A DNA stretch of 5,282 nt from positions 1 to 5,282 of the forward strand of contig JAYVOP010000219.1 of the NCBI GenBank assembly GCA_043757865.1, written 5' to 3'. The stretch comes from JAGNEJ01 sp043757865. Its GTDB lineage: Bacteria > Verrucomicrobiota > Verrucomicrobiia > Verrucomicrobiales > V1-33. A program made the position numbers and the translations under genes. Within the stretch, counting starts at the first letter, position 1. Each line of letters opens with the position of its first letter. The notes beneath the pieces are model-generated. The model did not search any database. It was not told the DNA's origin and worked only from the letters and a program-made list of their open reading frames with translations. This document shows positions 1 through 5,282 of the stretch, piece by piece.

Positions 1-1643
1 AGCAGCGCGTGATGGGCGAAATCATAGCGCGCGAGGGACTGGTTGAAGTCGGAAAATTTACATACCTCTAACTTAGCGGTGCCTCCCGTGGTCAGCGGCT
101 CCGGGCTGGAGAATAAGGTGCCGTTAGCATCCCGGAAATAGACTTCCTCCAGCGGGTAAGCGAAGCTGCTGCGCAAGGCGGGTGGCTGATCCGGGGCGCT
201 GGTGAGTTCCAGCCGGCCCCGCGTGCTGCGGATCTCGGTAAGGAGCTGCGCCTGCTCACTGCGGCTCTGGAACCAGTCTCCGCTGTGAGATTTATCGTCC
301 GCCTGGGCATAGTTTTGCGCGGAGCCCTCGGTGTGGGATTTCAGCCGCGTCCAGCGGCTCTCACTGAGGAGCACCGGGGTGAGCACGGCTGGTTCATCCG
401 TAGTGAAGGCCCCGGAAAATAACACCCCGGTGCGGGAAAGCTGCGCCTGCTGAATACTAGCCGTGGCCGCCGTGGGATTCACATAAACGATGCTAGAGCG
501 CAGCCCCGTGCCGCCCGTGCCGTCTTGAAAGAGGATCAACGCCACCAGCACGACGCTGGCTCCTAACGAGATGATGGGCGTGGTGTAAAAGAGCCGATGC
601 CGCTGCCCCGCCTTGGCGAAATAGAACAAATTGATCGGCCCCACCAGCAGCCCGAAGAGCACCAGAATGAGCCCGATCTGCCATGCGGCAAAGCTGCGTT
701 CCCCAAACGCCTTTTGCAGATCATCCCAGAAATTCCCCCGCTCTCCATGCGCTAGGTTAGACCCCGGCGGCACCTCACTGCCGCTATTGCTCGCGGGCGG
801 ATAGTCCAGGCGCAGTTGTTCGTGGGAGAGCATCTGGCCGCTCCATTTCAGGAGGCGCACGCGGCCCAGGCCGTAGTCATCGTGCAGCTTAGAGGGGAGC
901 TTCAGTTGGAGCATGGCGGGGGTTTCCTCACCAGGGGTATAAAGCGTGAGGATGCCGCCCAGCTCCACCCACTGCAAGAGGCTGGCCCGCCCGGACGCAG
1001 AGAGTTCCAGCCATTCGGGCGCGCTGAGGCTCACATAATCAAACCCACTGCACGCCCGCCAATCCGTGGGCAGATGCTGGTGATCAAACTGCACCGCAAA
1101 CTCCCGCGTCTGCCCAGAGGGCATCTTCCGCAGGTCGTCATCATTGAAGGCCTTGATGTTATCCGTCGTGAGGGCTTTGGTAAATGCCGCCGTTTCCGCA
1201 GGCTCATTGAGGGCCTCTTCATAAAGATAAGCGTGGGTGTTAGCAGAGCCATTGAGATTCACCTCCAGGCGCTGCTGCCCCCGCCCATAACTGTAGCCCG
1301 AGCCATCCGCAGGCACTGCGCAGACGGGCAGGAGGAGTTCGTGCGTGGAGGTTTGATTGGCTGGGGCGTTCAGCGTGGCATGGCCCTTGGTTACGTGATC
1401 TTCCCGATACCGCGCCTGCCGGGAAACGGAGTCCAGCACGAAACTCAGCGGCTGGCTGGTGTCATTGCGCACCGTCACCCGGATCACTGCAAAGCCGCTA
1501 GCAGGCGCGCTAGAGAAGACGGACGCCATTTCCACATACGAGGTCGAAGTGGCCGGATCACCAATCGGCGTGCGCATCTCTTTCCCCACCGTATGACCGA
1601 TCAAAGCCCAGCACACCGCCACAGAGAACGAGAATAACTTCAT
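1..1643 (-). CDS. Exported membrane-anchored protein with GATase1-like segment (C-terminus cut by window edge)
   Basis: The minus-strand frame from the ATG at 1643-1641 is open to the window edge, giving 547 residues with no stop, so the C-terminus is missing. Residues 1-20 look like a signal peptide (MKLF, then a hydrophobic core). Residues 45-75 read as a beta-rich domain. Residues 200-237 (FDYVSLSAPEWLEL, then LLQWVELGGILTLY) resemble the part of class I glutamine-amidotransferase-like folds where a membrane-protein family asks which line wins on a 'WV..GG.L' strand; I see no catalytic Cys/His pair. Two helices at about 320-341 and 354-373 flank a short basic loop (AKAGQRHRLF) and carry the GP(I/L)N motif seen in related proteins of Planctomycetes and Verrucomicrobia. 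Charge bias places this loop in the cytoplasm, with both large parts outside. No Shine-Dalgarno precedes the ATG. Function is unknown; relatives are often near ABC transporter genes (from memory), which would lie beyond the left edge. Existence of the gene is secure; the domain assignment is tentative. Confidence 0.85.
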   Translation of the reverse strand, partial: MKLFSFSVAVCWALIGHTVGKEMRTPIGDPATSTSYVEMASVFSSAPASGFAVIRVTVRNDTSQPLSFVLDSVSRQARYREDHVTKGHATLNAPANQTSTHELLLPVCAVPADGSGYSYGRGQQRLEVNLNGSANTHAYLYEEALNEPAETAAFTKALTTDNIKAFNDDDLRKMPSGQTREFAVQFDHQHLPTDWRACSGFDYVSLSAPEWLELSASGRASLLQWVELGGILTLYTPGEETPAMLQLKLPSKLHDDYGLGRVRLLKWSGQMLSHEQLRLDYPPASNSGSEVPPGSNLAHGERGNFWDDLQKAFGERSFAAWQIGLILVLFGLLVGPINLFYFAKAGQRHRLFYTTPIISLGASVVLVALILFQDGTGGTGLRSSIVYVNPTAATASIQQAQLSRTGVLFSGAFTTDEPAVLTPVLLSESRWTRLKSHTEGSAQNYAQADDKSHSGDWFQSRSEQAQLLTEIRSTRGRLELTSAPDQPPALRSSFAYPLEEVYFRDANGTLFSSPEPLTTGGTAKLEVCKFSDFNQSLARYDFAHHAL

Positions 1644-1862
1644 GCTAGGCAGCTGGGGTAGGAAGGGTGACGGAAGGCATGATAGTGCACGGAAACAGAC
1701 GCCCGAGTGAACGCAGGAAAGGCCCGCTTGGCAAGTTCTCTAGCGGGTAAATTTTCTGGGGTGCTATCCACCGTCTGCGGTTTATCGCTTTCCGTGAAAC
1801 AAACCTTGTCCTGCGGCGGGGAAGTGGCTACATGCACCCCGTTCACCTACCTCATCTCTCCT
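1644..1862. other. Divergent intergenic region
   Basis: This 219-bp stretch separates the two divergently transcribed genes and should hold promoters for both. The most AT-rich spots are around 1747-1756 and 1779-1803. A TTGGCA at 1728-1733 lies only 14 bp from a TAAATT at 1748-1753, which is too close for a standard sigma-70 promoter, and I could not find a better pair on either strand. The plus-strand frame continues open back to an ATG at 1707, but that part has no signal-peptide character and looks non-coding. No operator-like palindrome was seen. Confidence 0.6.
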
Positions 1863-2834
1863 ATGCGTCTCCTTTCCTCCATTCTTTGCATCACGGCCCT
1901 AACGGGGGCTTCCACGTTCGCGTTGGTCATCTCTGGCCCGAATGGGACCGGGGCGGGCAACACCACCCAGGGCCCGTTGATTACCTACCTGGCGGGCGCG
2001 GGCACCCCGGTCTTTCCTTACTATAATAATGTGATCCAGGTCAGTGATGCCTCCGGGACATACTTGGGAGCGAATGGGGATTTTGGTTGGGTGATGACGG
2101 CTGGGCATGTGTCCCCGTTGGGCGTGGGGTCATCGACGATCACGGTGGGGAGCACGACTTACACGGTGCGGGACAGCGTGTTAATCGGCACGTCGGATCT
2201 GCGGCTCTACCGGATCGGTGGGGAAACGGGAGATCCGGCTCTGCCCCTTTTACCGAACGTGCTGCTGTCCACCACCAGCCCAGGCGCGGGCACGGGGTTG
2301 CTAGACTTTGGACGCGGCATCCGCGTGGAAGGCACGGCTAACAGTGCTACGAATAGCGACATCGCCCAGGCTCCGGGCACGAATAATAGCTATTATGAAT
2401 GGGGCAGCGCGTCCGCCATGCGCTGGGGGACGAACTCCACAGTGCTGCTCCCACCGTGGTTAGGGCCGCCCGTGCCCAACGCCACGGTCAACGCGGGGGG
2501 CTTTACTACCAACGTCATTTACTCCGTCTTCGATGACGTAGGCTCCGGGAATTATCTGAATGCCACTGAGGCGCATTTTGCAGTGGGGGATTCTGGAGGT
2601 CCGGCGTTTGGTTTGGATGGGAGTAACTGGGTGCTCACGGGCTGGAATCTCTATACCATCGTGGATCCGCCGAACAATGCGACCCAGCCCGGAGCCACCT
2701 CTGGCTTTGGAAATATGGCGTTCTACGGTAATGTCCAAGACGTGCAGTCTGCCATGGTGGCCGCCATGGTGCCGGAGCCTAACGTGGCGGTGCTTAGTTT
2801 GCTGTGCCTGCTAGGGTTGGGGCGGCGGCGGTAG
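1863..2834 (+). CDS. Secreted trypsin-like serine protease with PEP-CTERM sorting signal
   Basis: The protein has 323 residues from the ATG at 1863. A signal peptide spans about residues 1-20 (MRLLSSILCITALTGASTFA). The serine-protease triad of the chymotrypsin (S1) fold is visible: His82 in VMTAGHV, Asp112 in GTSDLRLYRI, and Ser244 in VGDSGGPAF, so the enzyme is probably active. The tail begins VPEP at 303-306, continues with a hydrophobic stretch (about 307-320) and ends Arg-Arg-Arg. This is the PEP-CTERM layout recognised by exosortases, which implies export by Sec and then sorting to the envelope or surface. The start at 1863 is preferred over the in-frame ATG at 1707 because only it puts the signal peptide at the N-terminus. 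No Shine-Dalgarno is present; the leader is pyrimidine-rich. Substrate is unknown, and low-complexity Gly/Thr/Ser/Asn-rich stretches are typical of surface proteins. The gene is followed by an inverted repeat and appears to be monocistronic. Confidence 0.9.
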   Translation: MRLLSSILCITALTGASTFALVISGPNGTGAGNTTQGPLITYLAGAGTPVFPYYNNVIQVSDASGTYLGANGDFGWVMTAGHVSPLGVGSSTITVGSTTYTVRDSVLIGTSDLRLYRIGGETGDPALPLLPNVLLSTTSPGAGTGLLDFGRGIRVEGTANSATNSDIAQAPGTNNSYYEWGSASAMRWGTNSTVLLPPWLGPPVPNATVNAGGFTTNVIYSVFDDVGSGNYLNATEAHFAVGDSGGPAFGLDGSNWVLTGWNLYTIVDPPNNATQPGATSGFGNMAFYGNVQDVQSAMVAAMVPEPNVAVLSLLCLLGLGRRR

Positions 2835-2968
2835 CTTCTGGAGCGGCACTGATCGCGGCGCCTTTTCAAGGCGCGCACCATTGCAATCGCGGATGGGCTT
2901 TCTGGTTTACTCTGCGGAGAAGTCAGTTATCTCTGCGCTCAATCATTTCCCCCCTACCTCACTCCCCC
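2835..2968. other. Intergenic region before the permease cluster
   Basis: This 134-bp gap contains the inverted repeat at 2858-2874 and should contain the promoter of the downstream three-gene cluster if that cluster is transcribed on its own. The only promoter-like pair I see is TTGCAA (2881-2886) and TTTACT (2906-2911), each matching 4 of 6 consensus bases, with a 19-bp spacer; this is weak. No Zur-, Fur- or ArsR-like palindrome was recognised. Confidence 0.45.
2858..2874 (+). terminator. Inverted repeat, possible terminator after the protease gene
   Basis: GCGCCTT at 2858-2864 and AAGGCGC at 2868-2874 form a perfect 7-bp stem with a 3-nt loop (TTC), beginning 23 bp after the protease stop codon. 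No T-run follows on either strand, so it is not a classical intrinsic terminator. It could be a weak terminator or an mRNA 3'-end stabiliser. The position fits a transcription boundary between the protease and the next gene. Confidence 0.4.
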
Positions 2969-3484
2969 ATGGATACTCTCTTTGAATTCTTGAAAACTCC
3001 CTTCGCTTGGGGCCTCGCGCTTGGCCTGCTGTTCTTCTTTCTCAGCGCCTTTGGGCATTTTAAAACCAAGCGCGAACTGCGGCGGTATAAAAAACTGCTG
3101 AGTGATAAACTGGAGTTAGAGGCCCGGCAGTATGAGGTGATCCGTAAGGAAAAGGAGTCTGTGACCAAGGAAAATGAACACCTGCGCGTGCGGGTGCAGC
3201 AACTGCTAGAGAAACCGGATGCCAAGATCACGCGGGATCTGGAAACGCTGACGCGCGCAGAGAAACGCATGGTGCTGCAAGCTCCGGGTTTTGCCGCTGC
3301 GTGGGAAACCGCCAAGGCCCAAGCGTCCGAGGAGCTGGCCTCTGAGGACGCTGGCCGCAGTCTGCCCAAGCGTTTGTTTAATCGCCTCTTTGGCAACTCG
3401 GCTCCGCGTGAGCTAGAGGTGGCGGCAGCCCACCCGGAGGCTGATCCGGTGGTCCCCGAGGCGACGAAATCTTCCGCTACCTAA
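2969..3484 (+). CDS. Small membrane-anchored coiled-coil protein of unknown function
   Basis: The protein has 171 residues. One transmembrane helix lies at about residues 12-29 (FAWGLALGLLFFFLSAFG). A basic stretch follows immediately (HFKTKRELRRYKK), so the bulk of the protein should be cytoplasmic. Residues about 33-82 are highly charged and heptad-like (KLELEARQYEVIRKEKE and onward), suggesting a coiled coil. A more compact part, about 94-142, contains APGFAAAWETAKAQASEEL and a basic RLFNRLFG segment. The tail, about 143-171, is Pro/Ala/Glu-rich and probably disordered. I do not recognise a named family. The ATG at 2969 is preferred over an in-frame ATG at 2804 because the latter lies inside the protease gene and adds non-protein-like sequence. 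The stop codon is 7 bp before the permease start, which implies co-transcription and possibly a role as an accessory or scaffold of the transporter; that role is inference. Confidence 0.85.
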   Translation: MDTLFEFLKTPFAWGLALGLLFFFLSAFGHFKTKRELRRYKKLLSDKLELEARQYEVIRKEKESVTKENEHLRVRVQQLLEKPDAKITRDLETLTRAEKRMVLQAPGFAAAWETAKAQASEELASEDAGRSLPKRLFNRLFGNSAPRELEVAAAHPEADPVVPEATKSSAT

Positions 3485-3491
3485 AGCGCCC

Positions 3492-4463
3492 ATGAGCTTC
3501 CCTGACATCCTCCACATGGTGCTGAGTCTCGTGCTGGAGGGGGCTCCGTATATTTTGTTAGGTGCGGTCATCTCCGGCCTCATCGACTCATTCCTACCCT
3601 CCAAGGCCATGGATCGTTTTCTGCCGCGGAATCCGTATGCGGCGGTGCTTGTGGCGGGATTGATGGGGGCCATTTTCCCCGTGTGTGAATGCGCCATCGT
3701 GCCAGTGATTCGGCGGCTGGTCGCCAAGGGGCTGCCCATTTCCTGCGCCATGACGTATATGCTCTCCGCGCCGATCATTAATCCCATCGTGGCGCTCAGC
3801 ACATGGTCCGCATTTCAAGTCCCAGCGGGCAGTGCGGACCCAAATCAGCCGTGGATCATGATGGGGAGTCGGCTGATCATGGGCTACATCATTGCCGTGA
3901 TTCTGGGCCTGGTGATGACGCGCTTTACCGCCAAACAAATCCTCCGCCCCAACATCCTGGCGCAGATCCAGACGGGGCCAGATCCCGCAGCGGACCAGCC
4001 GAAGACGGTGGCCAACGATGGCCGGAAGCTGGTGCAAGCGATGCGCACCGCTCAGAAGGACTTCATCGATGTGGGGATGTATTTCATCATCGGGGTGTTG
4101 ATCGCCTCCATTTTCAAGACCCAGGTGGTCTTCCGTCCGGGGATCCAGGAAAGTTTAAATAGCATCGGCACGAGCCGCTATCTGGCCCCGTTGATCCTCA
4201 TGGCCCTGGCCTTCGTGCTCAGCCTGTGCAGCACCACGGACGCCTTCGTGATCGCTGCGGATTCGCTCTTTTCGAAGAGCGCTAAGCTGGCCTTCCTAGT
4301 CTTCGGTCCCATGATGGACATGAAGCTGATCTTCCTCTACTCTACGATTCTCCAACGTCGCGCGGTGCTCATTTTAGTGTTCGCCCTGGCGTTGCTCACC
4401 TGGGTGCTCACGCTGGCGTGGGAACCCGTGCTCACCCCCCCGCTGCCTAGCTTCCGCCCATGA
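3492..4463 (+). CDS. ArsP_1/YraQ-family (COG0701, formerly DUF318) permease, YcgR-like
   Basis: This 323-residue polytopic inner-membrane protein shows both halves of the predicted-permease family. The first half has the loop PVCECAIVPVIRRL (Cys65 and Cys67), followed by KGLPISCAMTYMLSAPIINPIV at 79-100. The second half has LCSTTDAFVIAADSLF (Cys246, Asp250), followed by AFLVFGPMMDMKLIF. Hydrophobic segments lie near 12-30, 48-75, 84-104, 123-141, 193-208, 230-255, 264-285 and 290-309, with a polar cytoplasmic-type linker at about 144-190. Length and motif order match full-length members, so the gene looks intact. Family members include ArsP, which exports trivalent organoarsenicals in Campylobacter; most members, including the YcgR type paired with a DUF1980 protein, have no proven substrate. 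It starts 7 bp after the coiled-coil gene and overlaps the next gene by ATGA, so the three are probably one operon. Family assignment is firm; the substrate is not known. Confidence 0.93.
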   Translation: MSFPDILHMVLSLVLEGAPYILLGAVISGLIDSFLPSKAMDRFLPRNPYAAVLVAGLMGAIFPVCECAIVPVIRRLVAKGLPISCAMTYMLSAPIINPIVALSTWSAFQVPAGSADPNQPWIMMGSRLIMGYIIAVILGLVMTRFTAKQILRPNILAQIQTGPDPAADQPKTVANDGRKLVQAMRTAQKDFIDVGMYFIIGVLIASIFKTQVVFRPGIQESLNSIGTSRYLAPLILMALAFVLSLCSTTDAFVIAADSLFSKSAKLAFLVFGPMMDMKLIFLYSTILQRRAVLILVFALALLTWVLTLAWEPVLTPPLPSFRP

Positions 4464-5282
4464 ACTCTCCCGAATCCACTCCTCACGTCCACGGTCCGGA
4501 CTGCCAACATGACCATGCCCCTGACGCCAGCACGAAAGAACAGCGGTTCTTCTTCAGCCTGGAAACGCTGGCCCTTGCCGTGTGGGGCGGGGTGTTAGTC
4601 TGGTATGTGGCCAGCGGGCGGGTGGCTCCATTTCTGTCCACCACGGGCATCTTCCGGGAGCAAGCGCTGGTGGGCGGTTGCGCCTTGGTGGTGCTCGCGG
4701 TCTTTAATTTCCTGCTGCGGAATCGTTTCCCTGGCTGTGGCCATGATCACGGGGCGGGGGAGGAGCATCATCACGAGGAAAGCACGGGGGGGAGTCGGCT
4801 CATTGCGCTATTCATCCTCATCGCGCCTGTGGCCATCGCAGCGGTGTATGCGCCTGCGGATTGGACGGATGCTTACAAGGCTACGCAGGCCAATAGCCTA
4901 GTGGCCTCCAACGCGCCCGCAGTGGGTAATGCCGCCTCTGCCCAGATGCGAGGCAGCCAGCCTACGAGCACCGCTGTGGCGGCAAAATTTAGCCTGGAAG
5001 ATTTCAAGAAATATTGCCCACCCACGCCCGATGGCCATTTCCCGCTCTCCGTGAGTAACCTCTGGAGCGCAGCGGGAGACCCCGACCTGCGACGCGTCCT
5101 CACAGGCCAGACGGCGGACGTGACGGCTCAGGTGGTGAAAGATTCGTTCAGTGCGGATGGCAAGCGCCTGCGGGTCTTCGAGCTACAAATGACCTGCTGC
5201 GCAGCGGATGCGCGGCCCGTGAGTTTCCCCATCGAATTCACCGATGCGAAGCCGGACTACCGCGAGTCTGGCTGGTATCAAG
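4460..5282 (+). CDS. TIGR03943/DUF1980 family putative permease subunit, YcgQ-like (C-terminus cut by window edge)
   Basis: The ATG overlaps the permease stop codon (ATGA at 4460-4463), indicating translational coupling. There are 274 residues before the right edge. The N-terminus is rich in possible metal ligands (HVHGPDCQHDHAPD at 10-22). Hydrophobic helices lie at about 34-51, 68-86 and 113-131. A second ligand-rich loop, CGHDHGAGEEHHHEE, lies at 93-107 between helices two and three. The third helix leads into a YAPADWTDAYKATQA stretch typical of the family. A long Ala/Ser/Asn-rich linker (about 141-175) joins to the extracytoplasmic C-terminal domain. There, MTCCAADARPVSF (Cys246, Cys247, Asp250) is the family's hallmark CC-x-AD motif, and Cys186 lies in KKYCPPT. 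These proteins are encoded almost always next to a COG0701 permease and are thought to act with it. Metal binding is inferred from the ligand clusters. The family assignment is strong. Confidence 0.9.
   Translation, partial: MNSPESTPHVHGPDCQHDHAPDASTKEQRFFFSLETLALAVWGGVLVWYVASGRVAPFLSTTGIFREQALVGGCALVVLAVFNFLLRNRFPGCGHDHGAGEEHHHEESTGGSRLIALFILIAPVAIAAVYAPADWTDAYKATQANSLVASNAPAVGNAASAQMRGSQPTSTAVAAKFSLEDFKKYCPPTPDGHFPLSVSNLWSAAGDPDLRRVLTGQTADVTAQVVKDSFSADGKRLRVFELQMTCCAADARPVSFPIEFTDAKPDYRESGWYQ

Noticed and set aside
816..1637. A 273-codon open frame on the plus strand
   Set aside because: It lies wholly opposite the long minus-strand gene, whose product has a signal peptide and membrane helices. 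The plus-strand product is rich in Arg, His and Gln with no coherent domain, which is typical of an antisense shadow in GC-rich DNA.
1611..1643. Possible lipoprotein signal (Cys11) in the minus-strand gene
   Set aside because: The residues before the cysteine (Val-Ala-Val) do not fit a lipobox, which needs Gly, Ala or Ser just before Cys, and the cysteine is too close to the N-terminus.
1728..1753. TTGGCA and TAAATT as a promoter for the protease gene
   Set aside because: The spacer is only 14 bp and the -10 match is 4 of 6, too weak to call.
1707..1862. Upstream in-frame start that would lengthen the protease by 52 residues
   Set aside because: The extension would bury the signal peptide inside the protein and has no features of its own. 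The start at 1863 gives a standard secreted precursor.
2804..2968. Upstream in-frame start for the coiled-coil gene
   Set aside because: It would begin inside the protease gene and run through the inverted repeat. The added residues look non-coding, whereas the ATG at 2969 leads straight into the membrane helix.
2959..3396. A 145-codon minus-strand frame opposite the coiled-coil gene
   Set aside because: Its Ser/Arg-rich product is the antisense image of a Lys/Glu-rich coiled coil. The plus-strand frame has a sensible membrane helix and operon spacing.
3413..4037. Minus-strand open frames of about 130-150 codons (3413-3802 and 3594-4037)
   Set aside because: Both lie opposite the permease gene, which has clear family motifs. 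Their products have no recognisable features.
1..5282. Mobile element, CRISPR array, toxin-antitoxin or phage-defence module
   Set aside because: No transposase or recombinase motifs, terminal inverted repeats, spaced direct repeats or defence-protein motifs are visible. All five genes are ordinary envelope or transport functions with similar base composition.

Overview
The window looks like ordinary chromosomal DNA from a Verrucomicrobia-type bacterium (Prosthecobacter/Verrucomicrobium-like). This placement is an inference. It rests on GC-rich sequence (roughly 60% by eye), a short PEP-CTERM sorting tail ending in Arg-Arg-Arg on a secreted protein, start codons without Shine-Dalgarno sequences, and a large signal-peptide protein with a mid-protein membrane hairpin of a kind common in the Planctomycetes/Verrucomicrobia group. 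I see no mobile element, CRISPR array, tRNA or rRNA. Five genes fill almost the whole window and two of them run off its ends.

Left part (1-1643, minus strand): one long open frame of at least 547 codons, cut by the left edge. It encodes an exported, membrane-anchored protein with a glutamine-amidotransferase-like (catalytically unproven) segment, a two-helix membrane hairpin and a C-terminal extracytoplasmic part. A 219-bp divergent intergenic region (1644-1862) separates it from the next gene.

Middle (1863-2834, plus strand): a secreted trypsin/chymotrypsin-like serine protease with an intact His/Asp/Ser triad and a C-terminal PEP-CTERM signal, so it is probably delivered to the cell surface by an exosortase. 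A perfect 7-bp inverted repeat follows its stop codon.

Right part (2969-5282, plus strand): a tight three-gene cluster. It begins with a small membrane-anchored coiled-coil protein of unknown function. Next, 7 bp downstream, is an ArsP_1/YraQ-type (COG0701, formerly DUF318) permease. The third gene overlaps the permease by ATGA and encodes its usual partner, a TIGR03943/DUF1980 protein with His/Cys-rich stretches; it is cut by the right edge. The last two correspond to the YcgR/YcgQ pair of Bacillus subtilis. The likely theme is transport or handling of a metal or metalloid at the inner membrane, but the substrate is not established. The small coiled-coil protein as a possible third component is the most interesting point. 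I did not find a clearly new defence or mobile system here.
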